Counted from the first letter of the stretch, positions 18,098 to 26,851 are shown. The stretch: DNA of 60,089 bases from Virgibacillus sp. MSJ-26 (GCF_018918075.1 NZ_JAHLPW010000021.1:1-60089); one strand, 5' to 3'. A program made the numbers and translations. The notes: generated by a model from the letters alone, not told the origin.

Positions 18098-19063
18098 GTG
18101 GATGAGTTAATTATAGGAGTAGACATTGGCGGCACTAGTGTGAAAGTTGGTTTAATAAATTATGATGGGGAAATCGTTTATAAATGGGAAATTCCTACTA
18201 ACAAAGATCACCAAGGACGCGGCATTGTTGATGATGTATGGAATTCTATTACTGAGACTCTATCGAAACAGAACATTGGAAAACGTATTATCGGGATTGG
18301 TGTTGGTGCTCCTGGGTTCGTAAACCGGAAAACAGGTATTGTTGAGGAAGCTGTAAATATAGGTTGGAAAAACTTTGAGTTAAGAGATGCCTTTCATCAT
18401 TTATCCGATTTACCTGTATTCATAGAAAATGATGCTAATCTAGCAGCACTGGCTGAAAATTGGCAAGGCAGGGGTGAGCAGTCTGAGGATGCTATGTTTA
18501 TTACGCTTGGTACGGGTGTCGGTGGTGGTATTATTGTCAACGGTGAGATTATGAATGGCGTCAATGGTACTGCTGCTGAACTTGGTCATATATTGGTCGA
18601 TCTGAATGGTTCCCGCTGTAATTGCGGTAGAACTGGCTGTTTGGAAACCATAGCTTCAGCAACTGGTATTGTGCGCCAATCCATGGATGAAGTTTCAAAC
18701 AATCCTAATGGTGCATTGGCCTATCACTACAAACGGCACGGTAAATTAGAAGCAAAAGATGTCTTTAACTTGGCAGAAGATGGCGATATGGCAAGTGAAA
18801 ATATTATCGACAAAACGATGGATGTTTTAGGTCTTGCCATTGCGAATACTGCTGTTATTATTAATCCGAGTCAGATTATTATCGGTGGCGGCGTGTCTAA
18901 AGCGGGCGAACGATTACTATCTAAAATAAATAGATCATTCAAAAAATATGCACTCCCAAGAATCATTGAGTGTTGTGAGCTTAGACTTGCAGAGCTAGGT
19001 AATGACGCTGGAATCATCGGTGCAGCTTATTTAGTGAAAAAAGGTCTTAACAATATGGATTAA
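18098..19063 (+). CDS. glcK: ROK-family glucokinase
   Basis: A 321-residue ATP-dependent glucokinase candidate that would phosphorylate glucose released by the alpha-glucosidases. It shows the N-terminal phosphate-binding DIGGTSVKVGL, the catalytic END motif (FIENDANLAAL), GTGVGGGI, and the ROK zinc motif CNCGRTGCLE near residue 182, preceded by the conserved ELGH. The GTG start has AAGGGAG upstream. It is placed after the maltose genes but separated by a ~300-bp element, so it probably has its own promoter. Other hexose specificities of ROK kinases are possible, but the intact zinc motif and context favour glucose. Confidence 0.85.
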   Translation: MDELIIGVDIGGTSVKVGLINYDGEIVYKWEIPTNKDHQGRGIVDDVWNSITETLSKQNIGKRIIGIGVGAPGFVNRKTGIVEEAVNIGWKNFELRDAFHHLSDLPVFIENDANLAALAENWQGRGEQSEDAMFITLGTGVGGGIIVNGEIMNGVNGTAAELGHILVDLNGSRCNCGRTGCLETIASATGIVRQSMDEVSNNPNGALAYHYKRHGKLEAKDVFNLAEDGDMASENIIDKTMDVLGLAIANTAVIINPSQIIIGGGVSKAGERLLSKINRSFKKYALPRIIECCELRLAELGNDAGIIGAAYLVKKGLNNMD

Positions 19064-19154
19064 ATTTAACATCATTTCAACTAATCTAGCCTTCTTTATG
19101 GAAAAGCTCTGCGTGGCTGTTTTTAATGAGAGAAGGTTTAAAAATGGGAAAATT

Positions 19155-19180
19155 GGGACAAGGCACCTGTCCCTATGTCC
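19155..19180. repeat. short GGGACA/TGTCCC palindromic element
   Basis: GGGACA (19155-19160) and TGTCCC (19168-19173) form a hairpin, followed by a second TGTCCC. The wording GGGACAAGGCACCTGTCCC is like a short palindrome I associate with intergenic regions of Bacillaceae. The rest of the 19064-19313 gap shows only a possible TATAAT-like box near 19270 for the downstream gene. Confidence 0.4.
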
Positions 19181-19319
19181 CTACCCTTTAAAATAAGACT
19201 TTCGAACTTAATTTCTATTTGTAATCGCCTTCAATGCTATCCGAGTTCTTAATTAGGGTAGAATGTTATATAATAGAAGGTGAGGTTTTAATAGTTTTGT
19301 AGATAAGGGTGAAGTGGAC

Positions 19320-21629
19320 ATGTCCAATAACTATACATCTAGAATAGAAAAGAGACATCAGAGGAAGAAATCCAATCGGGGTAAGAAAAGTTGGTGGAAG
19401 ATACTTTTATTAAGTTTGGGTATAGCTTTTGCTCTTGTTATTGGTGGTGGAGGAATTGCGGTTGCTGTTATGCTTCATGATACTCCGGAACTGAATGCAA
19501 GTAATCTACAGATGCCGCAATCTACGCGTATTTATGATGATGATGAAAAGCAGATTGATACGTTATTTCAAGAAGAAAACCGGATTAATGTTTCAATTGA
19601 TGAGGTGCCGGATGCGATGAAGGCCGCGATAATTTCAATTGAGGATAAACGATTTTTTGAACATAATGGGATTGATTGGCGTCGTTTATTGGGGGCGGCT
19701 CGTAGTAACATTAAAAATGGTTGGGGGGCTGAAGGCGGTTCGACGCTTACCCAGCAGGTGATAAAACGAACGGTTCTGTCACCGGAGAAAACATTGAAGC
19801 GTAAGGTACAGGAAGCATGGCTTGCTTTGAAGTTGGAAAAGAAATATTCAAAAGATGAAATTCTTGAGTTTTATTTAAATAACGTTTATTACGGTCATGG
19901 CGCTTACGGGATTAAAACGGCGTCGGTAACTTATTTTGGTGAAGAAGATCTTTCAGAGCTAAGCATTTCGCAGGCTGCTCTTCTTGCTGGTTTGCCTAAT
20001 TCGCCAAGTGCGACAGATCCGTTCAAGCATCCTGAGCGGGCAGAAGAAAGACGTGATAAGGTTTTAGCGGCAATGGTAGATAATGGATTCATTAATGAAA
20101 ATCAGCTAGCTGAAGCTAAAGACGAGGCCGTCAAGGATATTGTTTTAAAAGAAGAGAAAAAGCAGGAAAATGATAATCCTTATAATGCTTACGTTGATGC
20201 TGTATATGAACAATTAGTAAATGAGGATAAGGTTGTTTCTGATGAAGAATTTTTCCAAGGTGGCTTGAAAATTTATACCCATCTTGATTCTGATGCACAG
20301 CAAGCCACATACGATTTGCTTCATTCGGAAGATATTGCTTATCCAGATGATGACTTTGAAGCTGGATTATCGTTAGTTGATACGGAAACGGGTGCGATTA
20401 AAGCGATTGGTGGAGGACGAAACTTTAAGGCGATTCGTTATTCTAATTATGGATCACATATTAAACACCATCCAGGATCAACGATTAAACCGATTCTCGA
20501 TTACGGTCCAGCCATTGAGCATTTAAAATGGTCGACATCGCATGTGTTGACGGATGAACCGTATGAGTATAGTGACGGAACACCGATCAATGAGTGGGAT
20601 GGTAAATATTGGGGAGCTGTTTCGATTCGAAGAGGTCTTGAATGGTCGAGAAACATTCCTGCGCTAAAGGCATTCCAAGCGGTGGGAGAAGAGAAGGCAC
20701 AGGCTTTTGCTGCTGGACTAGGCATCAATATTGATCCGATATATGAGTCGGCTGCTATTGGTGGTTTTGATGGTGTGTCTCCATTACAAATGGCAGGGGC
20801 CTACGCGGCATTCGGAAATGGTGGGACATATAATGAACCATCCGCCGTTAAAAAGGTTGTTTTTCCTGATGGAAAAGAGTGGGAACCTGATTCGAAATCG
20901 GAGAAAGCCATGGAGGATTACACGGCTTACATGATTACGGATATGTTGAAGACGGTCATGACGAGTGGAACTGGAACACAAGCTAATATAGCGGGTATCC
21001 CTGTTGCCGGGAAAACGGGATCAACGAATATACCGCAAGAAGATCGGGAAAAGTACGGCATTGCTGACGGATTGCGTGATGCTTGGTTTTCTGGTTATAC
21101 CACAGAGTATTCACTCACTGTCTGGACGGGTTACCCGTCGATGAAAAATAAAGATGGCGATGTGCAGTACATTAAATATGATGGAACGCAGGATATCGCT
21201 AAGCAACTTTTCCGGGAATTAATGTCTGAGGTGTCATCGCAAGACGTGAAAGACTTTGCTCAGCCTGATTCGGTTGTTTCTGTTGGTTCGGAACTACAGG
21301 TACGTGGTGCAGAACCAGCGACACCAGAGGAACCCCCAACTGATAATTCTGATCAAGAACAAGTGGAAGAAGACGACGAGGAGCAGGATGAAGAAGAAGT
21401 AGATGAAAACGAAGAGGATGAGGAAGAAGAGGAAGAAGAGCAGGAAGAGGAAGAAGAAGCGGATGACGAGGAACACGAAGAGGAACAAGACGGGGACCAA
21501 TCTGATTCAGAGGATGAAAACCAAGATTCGGATGAACAAGAGGATGACCAAAATGATGATGATAACGGAAATGGAGATGGAGACGGAGACGGACAAGGCG
21601 AAGAGGACAATGGTGAAAACGAAGGCTAG
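19320..21629 (+). CDS. class A penicillin-binding protein (PBP1A type) with acidic tail
   Basis: A 769-residue bifunctional peptidoglycan synthase. It has a basic cytoplasmic N terminus, one membrane helix (about residues 24-50), a GT51 glycosyltransferase domain (EDKRFFEHNGIDWRR, GGSTLTQQVIKR) and a transpeptidase domain with the nucleophile motif STIK in HHPGSTIKP, SRN in WSRNIPA and KTGST. From about residue 670 the tail is almost only Glu, Asp, Gln, Asn, Ser and finally Gly. ATG at 19320 is preferred over GTG at 19314 because AAGGGTG then has an 8-nt spacing. The tail is disordered by composition; acidic extracellular tails suit high-salt surroundings, but its role is unknown. PbpF, PonA and PBP2D types are not separated here. 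Confidence 0.9.
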   Translation: MSNNYTSRIEKRHQRKKSNRGKKSWWKILLLSLGIAFALVIGGGGIAVAVMLHDTPELNASNLQMPQSTRIYDDDEKQIDTLFQEENRINVSIDEVPDAMKAAIISIEDKRFFEHNGIDWRRLLGAARSNIKNGWGAEGGSTLTQQVIKRTVLSPEKTLKRKVQEAWLALKLEKKYSKDEILEFYLNNVYYGHGAYGIKTASVTYFGEEDLSELSISQAALLAGLPNSPSATDPFKHPERAEERRDKVLAAMVDNGFINENQLAEAKDEAVKDIVLKEEKKQENDNPYNAYVDAVYEQLVNEDKVVSDEEFFQGGLKIYTHLDSDAQQATYDLLHSEDIAYPDDDFEAGLSLVDTETGAIKAIGGGRNFKAIRYSNYGSHIKHHPGSTIKPILDYGPAIEHLKWSTSHVLTDEPYEYSDGTPINEWDGKYWGAVSIRRGLEWSRNIPALKAFQAVGEEKAQAFAAGLGINIDPIYESAAIGGFDGVSPLQMAGAYAAFGNGGTYNEPSAVKKVVFPDGKEWEPDSKSEKAMEDYTAYMITDMLKTVMTSGTGTQANIAGIPVAGKTGSTNIPQEDREKYGIADGLRDAWFSGYTTEYSLTVWTGYPSMKNKDGDVQYIKYDGTQDIAKQLFRELMSEVSSQDVKDFAQPDSVVSVGSELQVRGAEPATPEEPPTDNSDQEQVEEDDEEQDEEEVDENEEDEEEEEEEQEEEEEADDEEHEEEQDGDQSDSEDENQDSDEQEDDQNDDDNGNGDGDGDGQGEEDNGENEG

Positions 21630-21650
21630 ATAAAGAAAATAAACTAACAA

Positions 21651-21677
21651 AAGGGAGGAGCAATCCTTCCTTTTTTT
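21651..21677 (+). terminator. terminator of the penicillin-binding protein gene
   Basis: AAGGGAGGA (21651-21659) pairs with TCCTTCCTT (21664-21672) around a short loop, followed by TTTTTTT. It lies about 20 nt past the stop. Confidence 0.8.
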
Positions 21678-21829
21678 CTTATGCTGGGCGAGGTGGGTTA
21701 TGCACCCGTCGATCGTAAAATCCATAAGCGGCCGCATAACATTCGATGAACTATTTAATAATAACGTTTAGATGATTGCGAATAACTTTCTATTATATGA
21801 TGGACTAATCATATCTGTCAACAGAAAAA

Positions 21830-21936
21830 TTGCATTTAATAAGATTATATGGTATTATTAACTTAGTGAAATTTTGTGAGAATAAAGAATAACCGGACGA
21901 AACTTCTCTTAGATAGAGTTTGAGTTCGGTTTTTTA
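21830..21936 (+). ncRNA. short transcript or attenuator leader ahead of the 21992 gene
   Basis: A promoter-like pair, TTGCAT (21830-21835) and TATTAT (21853-21858), has an exact 17-bp spacing. A terminator follows at 21892-21936: ACCGGAC pairs with GTTCGGT, AAACT with AGTTT, and then T7. The predicted product is about 70 nt and ends 55 nt before the next start codon. It is either a small RNA or a leader at which transcription of the gene may be attenuated. Nothing else recognisable lies in the 21678-21829 part of this gap. Confidence 0.45.
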
Positions 21937-21991
21937 TTGTAATTATTTTTTGTTAGCCTGGAAATTTATTATATATTAGGAGAGTGGGTTA

Positions 21992-22834
21992 ATGAATTTA
22001 CTAAATGAAAAAATAACACATGAAACGTTTGGTACGGGAAATGTCGTAGAACAGGATGAAAATATTATCACTGTTGATTTTGAAGATGGTAACAGAAAAT
22101 TCGTTTACCCCGATGCTTTTGGAAAGTTCATATCCCTAAAGGATGAGGACACAGCGAAATCTCTAAAAAAGGTAATTTCTAAAATTGAAGAAGAGAAAGT
22201 TGAAAGGGAGCGAGAAGAAGAAAGGGAACAACAGGCACTCGCTAGAATAAGGCAGAGTCAAGCTGGGAATCGGGCGAAAAGGCCTCATATCCATGAAAAC
22301 GCAATTGTTTTTTGGTTAGATGAGGAGGAACAAGAAAATGTATTTGCCGATTGGGAAGTGTCAACTGGTACGGTTCAAAGTGGGAAAAATAAGGGACAGC
22401 CTAATAGGCCAGCTCGCTTGCGCCCGAACAGTGCATGTCTTCTAACTGAGAGAGCGTCGGATATAGAAGAAAAAGAAAGACGAATCCTCGGATTATATAT
22501 GTTAACTGAAACATTTAGTGGTGATGTTGGTGCCCACGGTTTGGTACCAGCGCATGCAGAATATAGAATTGAGCTCACGGATGAAGAAGCTGAAAATATG
22601 CTTTTCTGGAATTATTATATCAATAAGAGTTATCCTGATCGAATGACGTGGAATTCCGGTAAATTCCGTTACTTTGAAAATATTTGGATTGCTCAAATCT
22701 TAAAAGATATCATAGCGATGAAAGAGGATGAAGAAGAAATCAAAGAAGCTGAAAATTTCCTCGAATATTACTGTAATTTGAATGCTCTTGATGTGGATGA
22801 CATCCCGGAGAAAAGTGGTGCTTTAAAACAATAA
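21992..22834 (+). CDS. uncharacterised acidic protein with N-terminal CarD/KOW-like segment
   Basis: A 280-residue protein that I do not recognise by function. Residues 5-50 (ITHETFGTGNVVEQDENIITVDFEDGNRKFVYPDAF in two pieces) look like the small beta-barrel seen at the start of several DNA-associated or helicase-associated proteins. Residues 55-95 form a charged, Glu/Lys/Arg-rich probable coiled coil. The C-terminal ~180 residues contain FWLDEEEQENVFADWEVSTG, RPARLRPNSACLLTERA and RYFENIWIAQILKDI, a soluble alpha/beta-like block. There is no signal peptide or membrane helix. ATG start with AGGAGAG upstream. It is monocistronic between its own leader terminator and a strong downstream terminator, so no neighbour hints at its role. 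Confidence 0.75.
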   Translation: MNLLNEKITHETFGTGNVVEQDENIITVDFEDGNRKFVYPDAFGKFISLKDEDTAKSLKKVISKIEEEKVEREREEEREQQALARIRQSQAGNRAKRPHIHENAIVFWLDEEEQENVFADWEVSTGTVQSGKNKGQPNRPARLRPNSACLLTERASDIEEKERRILGLYMLTETFSGDVGAHGLVPAHAEYRIELTDEEAENMLFWNYYINKSYPDRMTWNSGKFRYFENIWIAQILKDIIAMKEDEEEIKEAENFLEYYCNLNALDVDDIPEKSGALKQ

Positions 22835-22853
22835 TATTAGGCTGAACGGTTGG

Positions 22854-22904
22854 AACAGTTCTTTTACTTCATGGATTGGAATGAAGTGAGGAACTGTTTT
22901 TTTC
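22854..22904 (+). terminator. terminator after the 21992 gene
   Basis: AACAGTTC (22854-22861) pairs with GAACTGTT (22891-22898), with an inner CTTCA/TGAAG stem and a T7 tail. The following 200 bp to the HEPN gene show no further clear signal. Confidence 0.85.
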
Positions 22905-23121
22905 TTATAAGGAGTCGGGGTTTAGCCGTCACTATTGATTGAGTCGGGGCTTTGTAGGTTGCGACTTGGGTTCTTGGGGTAGGTTAGAAAAATAGGGTTA
23001 GTCCATAGTTTAAATCTTCAGGTGGATATGGATGGATGCCGTTTTCCATCACTTTTTCTTTTATAATCTATTTTTTTGAATATAATAAAGGAAACGTTGA
23101 AGCGAGATAGGGGTGGATGAT

Positions 23122-23523
23122 ATGGCATATTCAAAAGATGTGAGGTGGAGGCAACGGTTTGAGAATTTCGATCGATCGTTTAATCTCTTAAATAAATATG
23201 CTAATGACAAGATTGAAACAGAGTTGGAGCGGGCGGGTTTGATTCAGTTTTTTGAGATGTCTTTTGAGCTCTCGTGGAAAGTACTTAAAGGTTATTTAGA
23301 GGCGGAAGGATTCGTGGTTAAGAGTCCCCGTGAATCAATAAAACAGGCTTTTCAAATCGGGTTGATTGAGGATGGTCATCTGTGGTTAGATGCATTATCT
23401 AAGCGAAACTTAACTGCACGTACTTATGATGAAGAACTGGCTAAAAAGTTTGTTGAAGAGATAAGAGAAGACTTCGTGCCTATGCTAAAAGTGTTGTATG
23501 ATAAATTGTTGGAGGAAAAATGA
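23122..23523 (+). CDS. HepT-like HEPN protein of an HEPN-MNT pair
   Basis: A 133-residue all-helical protein of the nucleotidyltransferase-substrate-binding (HI0074/HepT) family. In characterised pairs such proteins are RNase toxins or are AMPylated by the partner. The conserved segments are FEMSFELSWKVLKGYL and SPRESIKQAFQIGLI. The family RX4-6H motif region reads RNLTARTY: the arginine (CGA) and the tyrosine are present, but the histidine position is arginine (CGT). ATG at 23122 has AGGGG 8 nt upstream; a GTG at 23113 is an alternative. Its stop overlaps the start of the MNT gene by 4 bp (ATGA), so the two are translationally coupled. The altered histidine suggests an RNase-inactive or re-purposed form. 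Confidence 0.85.
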   Translation: MAYSKDVRWRQRFENFDRSFNLLNKYANDKIETELERAGLIQFFEMSFELSWKVLKGYLEAEGFVVKSPRESIKQAFQIGLIEDGHLWLDALSKRNLTARTYDEELAKKFVEEIREDFVPMLKVLYDKLLEEK

Positions 23524-23852
23524 TGATGTGTGGGTTACAAGAACGAGATATGAAATTGATTAGAGAGGCGATTAGTCAATTTAACAATATTGATTGCGCG
23601 ATAATTTTTGGAAGTAGAGCTCTTGGTAATTATAAGAAAGGTTCTGATGTTGATTTAGCTTTGAAGGGGGATTTTGTGAGTGATGAGACGATATTGAAGT
23701 TAAATAACTTGTTAAATGAAATTTATCCCTTGCCTTATTATTTTGATATCCTTCATTATGAAGGGGTTAGGAATGAACAATTAAAGACACATATAGACAG
23801 ATATGGGATTCCTGTGTGGGAAGTTGATGGAAAGAAGTCAAATACTAACTAG
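23520..23852 (+). CDS. minimal nucleotidyltransferase (MNT/MntA-like antitoxin)
   Basis: A 110-residue DNA-polymerase-beta-like nucleotidyltransferase. The complete active-site pattern GSX10DXD is present (GSRALGNYKKGSDVD, residues about 31-45), and a third acidic residue is in YYFDILHYE. In known MNT-HEPN systems the enzyme transfers AMP to a tyrosine of the HEPN partner and so neutralises it. Here it follows the HEPN gene with a 4-bp overlap, the usual order for the pair. The start is taken at 23520; an ATG at 23550 is possible and would still keep the motif. It appears intact, in contrast to its partner. Confidence 0.85.
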   Translation: MMMCGLQERDMKLIREAISQFNNIDCAIIFGSRALGNYKKGSDVDLALKGDFVSDETILKLNNLLNEIYPLPYYFDILHYEGVRNEQLKTHIDRYGIPVWEVDGKKSNTN

Positions 23853-23937
23853 ATTATTTGTCTTCATATCTACGGGGAGGGTTATAACTGAGCGGGTAAT
23901 TGTTAGGTAACATACGGGTTCATGGAAAGTATCGAGG

Positions 23938-23964
23938 AGTCCCCCTTTAAGCTAACGGGGGACT
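23938..23964. other. hairpin between the HEPN-MNT pair and the SDR gene
   Basis: AGTCCCCC (23938-23945) and GGGGGACT (23957-23964) form a perfect 8-bp stem between convergent genes. Neither side has a T run, so it is at best a weak terminator for either direction. Confidence 0.45.
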
Positions 23965-23976
23965 TGAAAGAATTTA

Positions 23977-24738
23977 TTAAAATGCTGCAGTCCAACCACC
24001 GTCAGCAGTCACGACTGTTCCGTTTACAAAACGTGAATCATCTGAAGCTAAGAATAATGCTACGTCTGCAATATCCTCAGGTTGTCCTACGCCGGGAATG
24101 ACGCCTTGTACAACCTTTGTTCGTTCAGCGCCGAACTTACTAATATTTGTCATTGAAGAACTGATATTTGTTTCGACAGCTCCTGGAGCGATGGCGTTGC
24201 AGCGAATCCCTTTTTGAGCATACATGAAGCCGGTATTTTTAGTTAAACCAATCACAGCATGTTTAGATGCTCCGTAAGTTGCTCCAGCATGAGCGCCGTT
24301 TAGTCCGCCAGTCGAGGCGGTATTGATGATAACACCTTGTTCTTTCTCTAGAAAAATGGGTATTGCTTTACGCATGGCCCTCATAACACTTTTTGTATTG
24401 ATGTCGAAAATCTGATCCCATCTATCATCGGATATTTCCCCAACAGGTTCAAATCCGTCCATAATGCCAGCATTATTTACTAAAATATCTATTGTTCCAT
24501 ATTCATTCACTGCTGTATCGATCATATTATCGATGTCTTCTTTTTTTGCTACATTAACTTGTACGGCTTTAGCGGAGGCACCATTACTGGTGATTCCTTC
24601 GACTACTGAATTTGCGCCATCAAGATTTAAATCTGCGACTATGATTTTGGCACCTTCTTTTGCATATAGTTCTGCGATTGCTTTCCCCATACCCGAAGCG
24701 GCGCCTGTAACTACAGCAACTTTGTCTTTTAATTTCAT
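23977..24738 (-). CDS. short-chain dehydrogenase/reductase (SDR)
   Basis: A 253-residue classical SDR using NAD(P). It has the nucleotide-binding TGAASGMGKA near residue 12, the NNAG motif near 88, the catalytic serine in NTASTGG near 140 and YxxxK as YGASKHA near 155. ADLNLDGA, with Asp at the end of the second strand, suggests NAD preference. ATG start with AAGGAGGG upstream. It stands alone and reverse to its neighbours. The sequence type is the broad group annotated as glucose 1-dehydrogenase or 3-oxoacyl reductase; no substrate can be assigned. Confidence 0.88.
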   Translation of the reverse strand: MKLKDKVAVVTGAASGMGKAIAELYAKEGAKIIVADLNLDGANSVVEGITSNGASAKAVQVNVAKKEDIDNMIDTAVNEYGTIDILVNNAGIMDGFEPVGEISDDRWDQIFDINTKSVMRAMRKAIPIFLEKEQGVIINTASTGGLNGAHAGATYGASKHAVIGLTKNTGFMYAQKGIRCNAIAPGAVETNISSSMTNISKFGAERTKVVQGVIPGVGQPEDIADVALFLASDDSRFVNGTVVTADGGWTAAF

Positions 24739-24911
24739 AATTATTCCCTCCTTTTAATTTAGAAAAGTTATAGAATGTACCTATTAATATTATAACAGTT
24801 ATCAATAGAAACAAGAAACAATGACGGTGATACCAAGGATTAATCTATGGAATCTTGGAAATTGTATACGGTCGTTATGAGAAAGGGTTGCTCAGAATCT
24901 CGTAGGGATGA

Positions 24912-25281
24912 GAGATAGCCCTTGGTGTCCTTAACATTATCTTCGGATTTGTATTAAAGTTAAATCTCTTTGCGAGTTCTATTGCATTTTGTTTGTTATT
25001 TTGGTTTATATTAAGTCCCCTTATCAGTCTATTCACGGTTACTCCAGCTGTACATAGTAACAGAGCCTTCCTTTTAATATCTATTATATTAAATATCATT
25101 TTCATTTTAGCTGGTGTTATCCTGTTATTTAATCCGCTACACGAAGCGATGACTGTGTCGTTTATATAGCTTCTGCTTATCTTATAAGTGGAGTGTATTA
25201 CATGCTGGATGTTTTGGATTGATTTTAGCTATATTAAATGTTTTTTTGAATGGGGAGGCGGTTTTTCTTTTTGGGTTTTGA
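24912..25281 (+). pseudogene. degraded HdeD-like (DUF308) membrane protein gene
   Basis: Plus-strand reading in shifting frames gives one continuous membrane-protein-like sequence. From 24921 it reads LGVLNIIFGFVLKLNLFAS, then LISIILNIIFILAGVILLF and NPLHEAMTVSFI, and stops at TAG. One base over it continues IASAYLISGVYYMLD, then in another frame from 25216 GLILAILNVFLNG to a TGA at 25281. The GVLLLFNP...MTVSFIIA pattern is typical of DUF308/HdeD proteins. The upstream frame is closed by TGA at 24909. At least two frameshifts and no start make this a pseudogene. No intact gene is visible in the rest of the 24739-25399 gap. Confidence 0.6.
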
Positions 25282-25399
25282 TCGCTAATTGCTATATAAT
25301 GGATGTTATTGCTTGTTTTACTGTTTGTATGGTATAAGTTGAAGGGTGGAGAAGATTATAGTTTTACTTTATTGGTTCAGTCAGAGGAGGGCAAGAAAG

Positions 25400-26809
25400 A
25401 TGACATCAACTTTATCAACACTCCAGAAACGATTAATTGTCGCAGTCACTTTATCGGCTTCTTTTTTGTCAGTTTTGACACAGTTTTTATTGTTGACTGC
25501 TTTTCCGAAAATTATGGAAGAGTTTTCGATTAACTCGACACAAGTGCAATGGTTGACGACCAGTTTTATGTTGACGATTGCTATTCTTATTCCGATTACT
25601 GCTTATTTTATTGATACGTTTAAAACGAGAACGCTAATGATGAGTGCTTTAATACTTTATATTATTGGAACCATTGTCGGGCTGTTTGCTCCGACGTTCC
25701 CTGTTTTGATTATCGGACGTATTATTCAAGGTATGGGGTCTGGCATTATGATTCCCCTGATGCAGACGGTTCTTTTTTTACTTTATCCGAGGGAAAAAAG
25801 AGGGTTTGCGATGGGACTTGCGGGACTAGTTATTAATGTGGCGCCTGCGATTGGTCCACCTATTTCTGGGCTAATTGTGAACCATTTTGAATGGCGTGCG
25901 TTATTTTACTTAACACTGCCGATTGCTGGAATTATTTTGTTGATGATTTTCCTATTTATGCATAATGTGACCGAACAGCGGGAAACGGAAATAGATATTT
26001 TATCGATTATTTTATCTACGGTTGGTTTTGGTGGAATGCTGTATGGATTTAATATGATGGAGGAGTCGGGACTAAGCGACGTTGTTACTCTGACTAGTTT
26101 AATCATTGGTGCACTTGCCATTTCATTTTTTGTTTTCCGTCAGTTACGACTTACAAAACCGATATTGGAAGTTCGTGTGTTAGCTTTACCGATTTTCTCA
26201 TTAGTCACGTTTATTACCATTATTGGATTTAGTTTATTGATCGCAACGGAGACGATTTTACCGATGTATGTGCAAAATGCACAGCAATATTCCGCGTATT
26301 TTGGTGGATTAATTGTGATGCCCGGAGCATTGACGCTTGCTGTTATGTCGTTGTTTGCAGGACGGTTGTTTGATAATCATGGTGGACGTAATATTGCAAT
26401 CATCGGGTTTATTATGTTGATTTTCAGTACGCTAGGTTTCCACTTTATATTAGATCTCGACACACCATTTTTGGTGACGATGGTCTTGTTTATGATTGCG
26501 ATGGGTGGTGTGGCATTAATCAATATGCCGATTATGACAACGGGTATCAATGCCTTGCCAGATGAATTGATTCCGCACGGGACGTCTGTAATCAACACGG
26601 CGCGTCAATTTGGCGGATCGCTAGGGCTTACTTTTATTATTTCGTTTATCACGAAAGCGGAAGCGACATCAGGTTCTGCCGGTTTGAATCCGGTTGATTA
26701 TCTTGCAGGTGTCAAAACAGCTTTCTTTGTTGCATTTATTTTTGCCGCTGTTGGATTAGTGTCTGCACTGTTTGTTAGACGGGATAAAGGGGAGCGAAGT
26801 GAGGGTTAA
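25400..26809 (+). CDS. MFS drug efflux transporter, DHA2 (EmrB/MdtP-like) type
   Basis: A 469-residue proton-coupled exporter with about fourteen hydrophobic helices, as in DHA2 transporters. Family motifs include QVQWLTTSFMLTIAILIPITAYFIDTF in pieces in the first helices, the motif-C-like GLVINVAPAIGPPISGLIV near residues 137-155, and the late segment GTSVINTARQFGGSLG. ATG at 25400 is chosen because AGAGGAGG lies 7 nt upstream; the frame is open to 25346. It is monocistronic, followed by a bidirectional terminator. Substrates are unknown. Confidence 0.88.
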   Translation: MTSTLSTLQKRLIVAVTLSASFLSVLTQFLLLTAFPKIMEEFSINSTQVQWLTTSFMLTIAILIPITAYFIDTFKTRTLMMSALILYIIGTIVGLFAPTFPVLIIGRIIQGMGSGIMIPLMQTVLFLLYPREKRGFAMGLAGLVINVAPAIGPPISGLIVNHFEWRALFYLTLPIAGIILLMIFLFMHNVTEQRETEIDILSIILSTVGFGGMLYGFNMMEESGLSDVVTLTSLIIGALAISFFVFRQLRLTKPILEVRVLALPIFSLVTFITIIGFSLLIATETILPMYVQNAQQYSAYFGGLIVMPGALTLAVMSLFAGRLFDNHGGRNIAIIGFIMLIFSTLGFHFILDLDTPFLVTMVLFMIAMGGVALINMPIMTTGINALPDELIPHGTSVINTARQFGGSLGLTFIISFITKAEATSGSAGLNPVDYLAGVKTAFFVAFIFAAVGLVSALFVRRDKGERSEG

Positions 26810-26851
26810 TGAATATGAAGCTAAGAATTCCCCGGAAATAAGAAAGGAAAA

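Noticed and set aside
21199..21663. Minus-strand open frames of 68-154 codons across the end of the penicillin-binding protein gene
   Set aside because: They are antisense to the Glu/Asp-rich tail; their Ser, Leu, Phe or Pro-rich texts are complements of GAA/GAT repeats, and none has a ribosome site or a recognisable domain.
24875..25105. Minus-strand 76-codon frame in the gap before the MFS gene
   Set aside because: The plus-strand reading of the same bases gives a recognisable DUF308-like membrane protein remnant, so the minus frame is probably its shadow.
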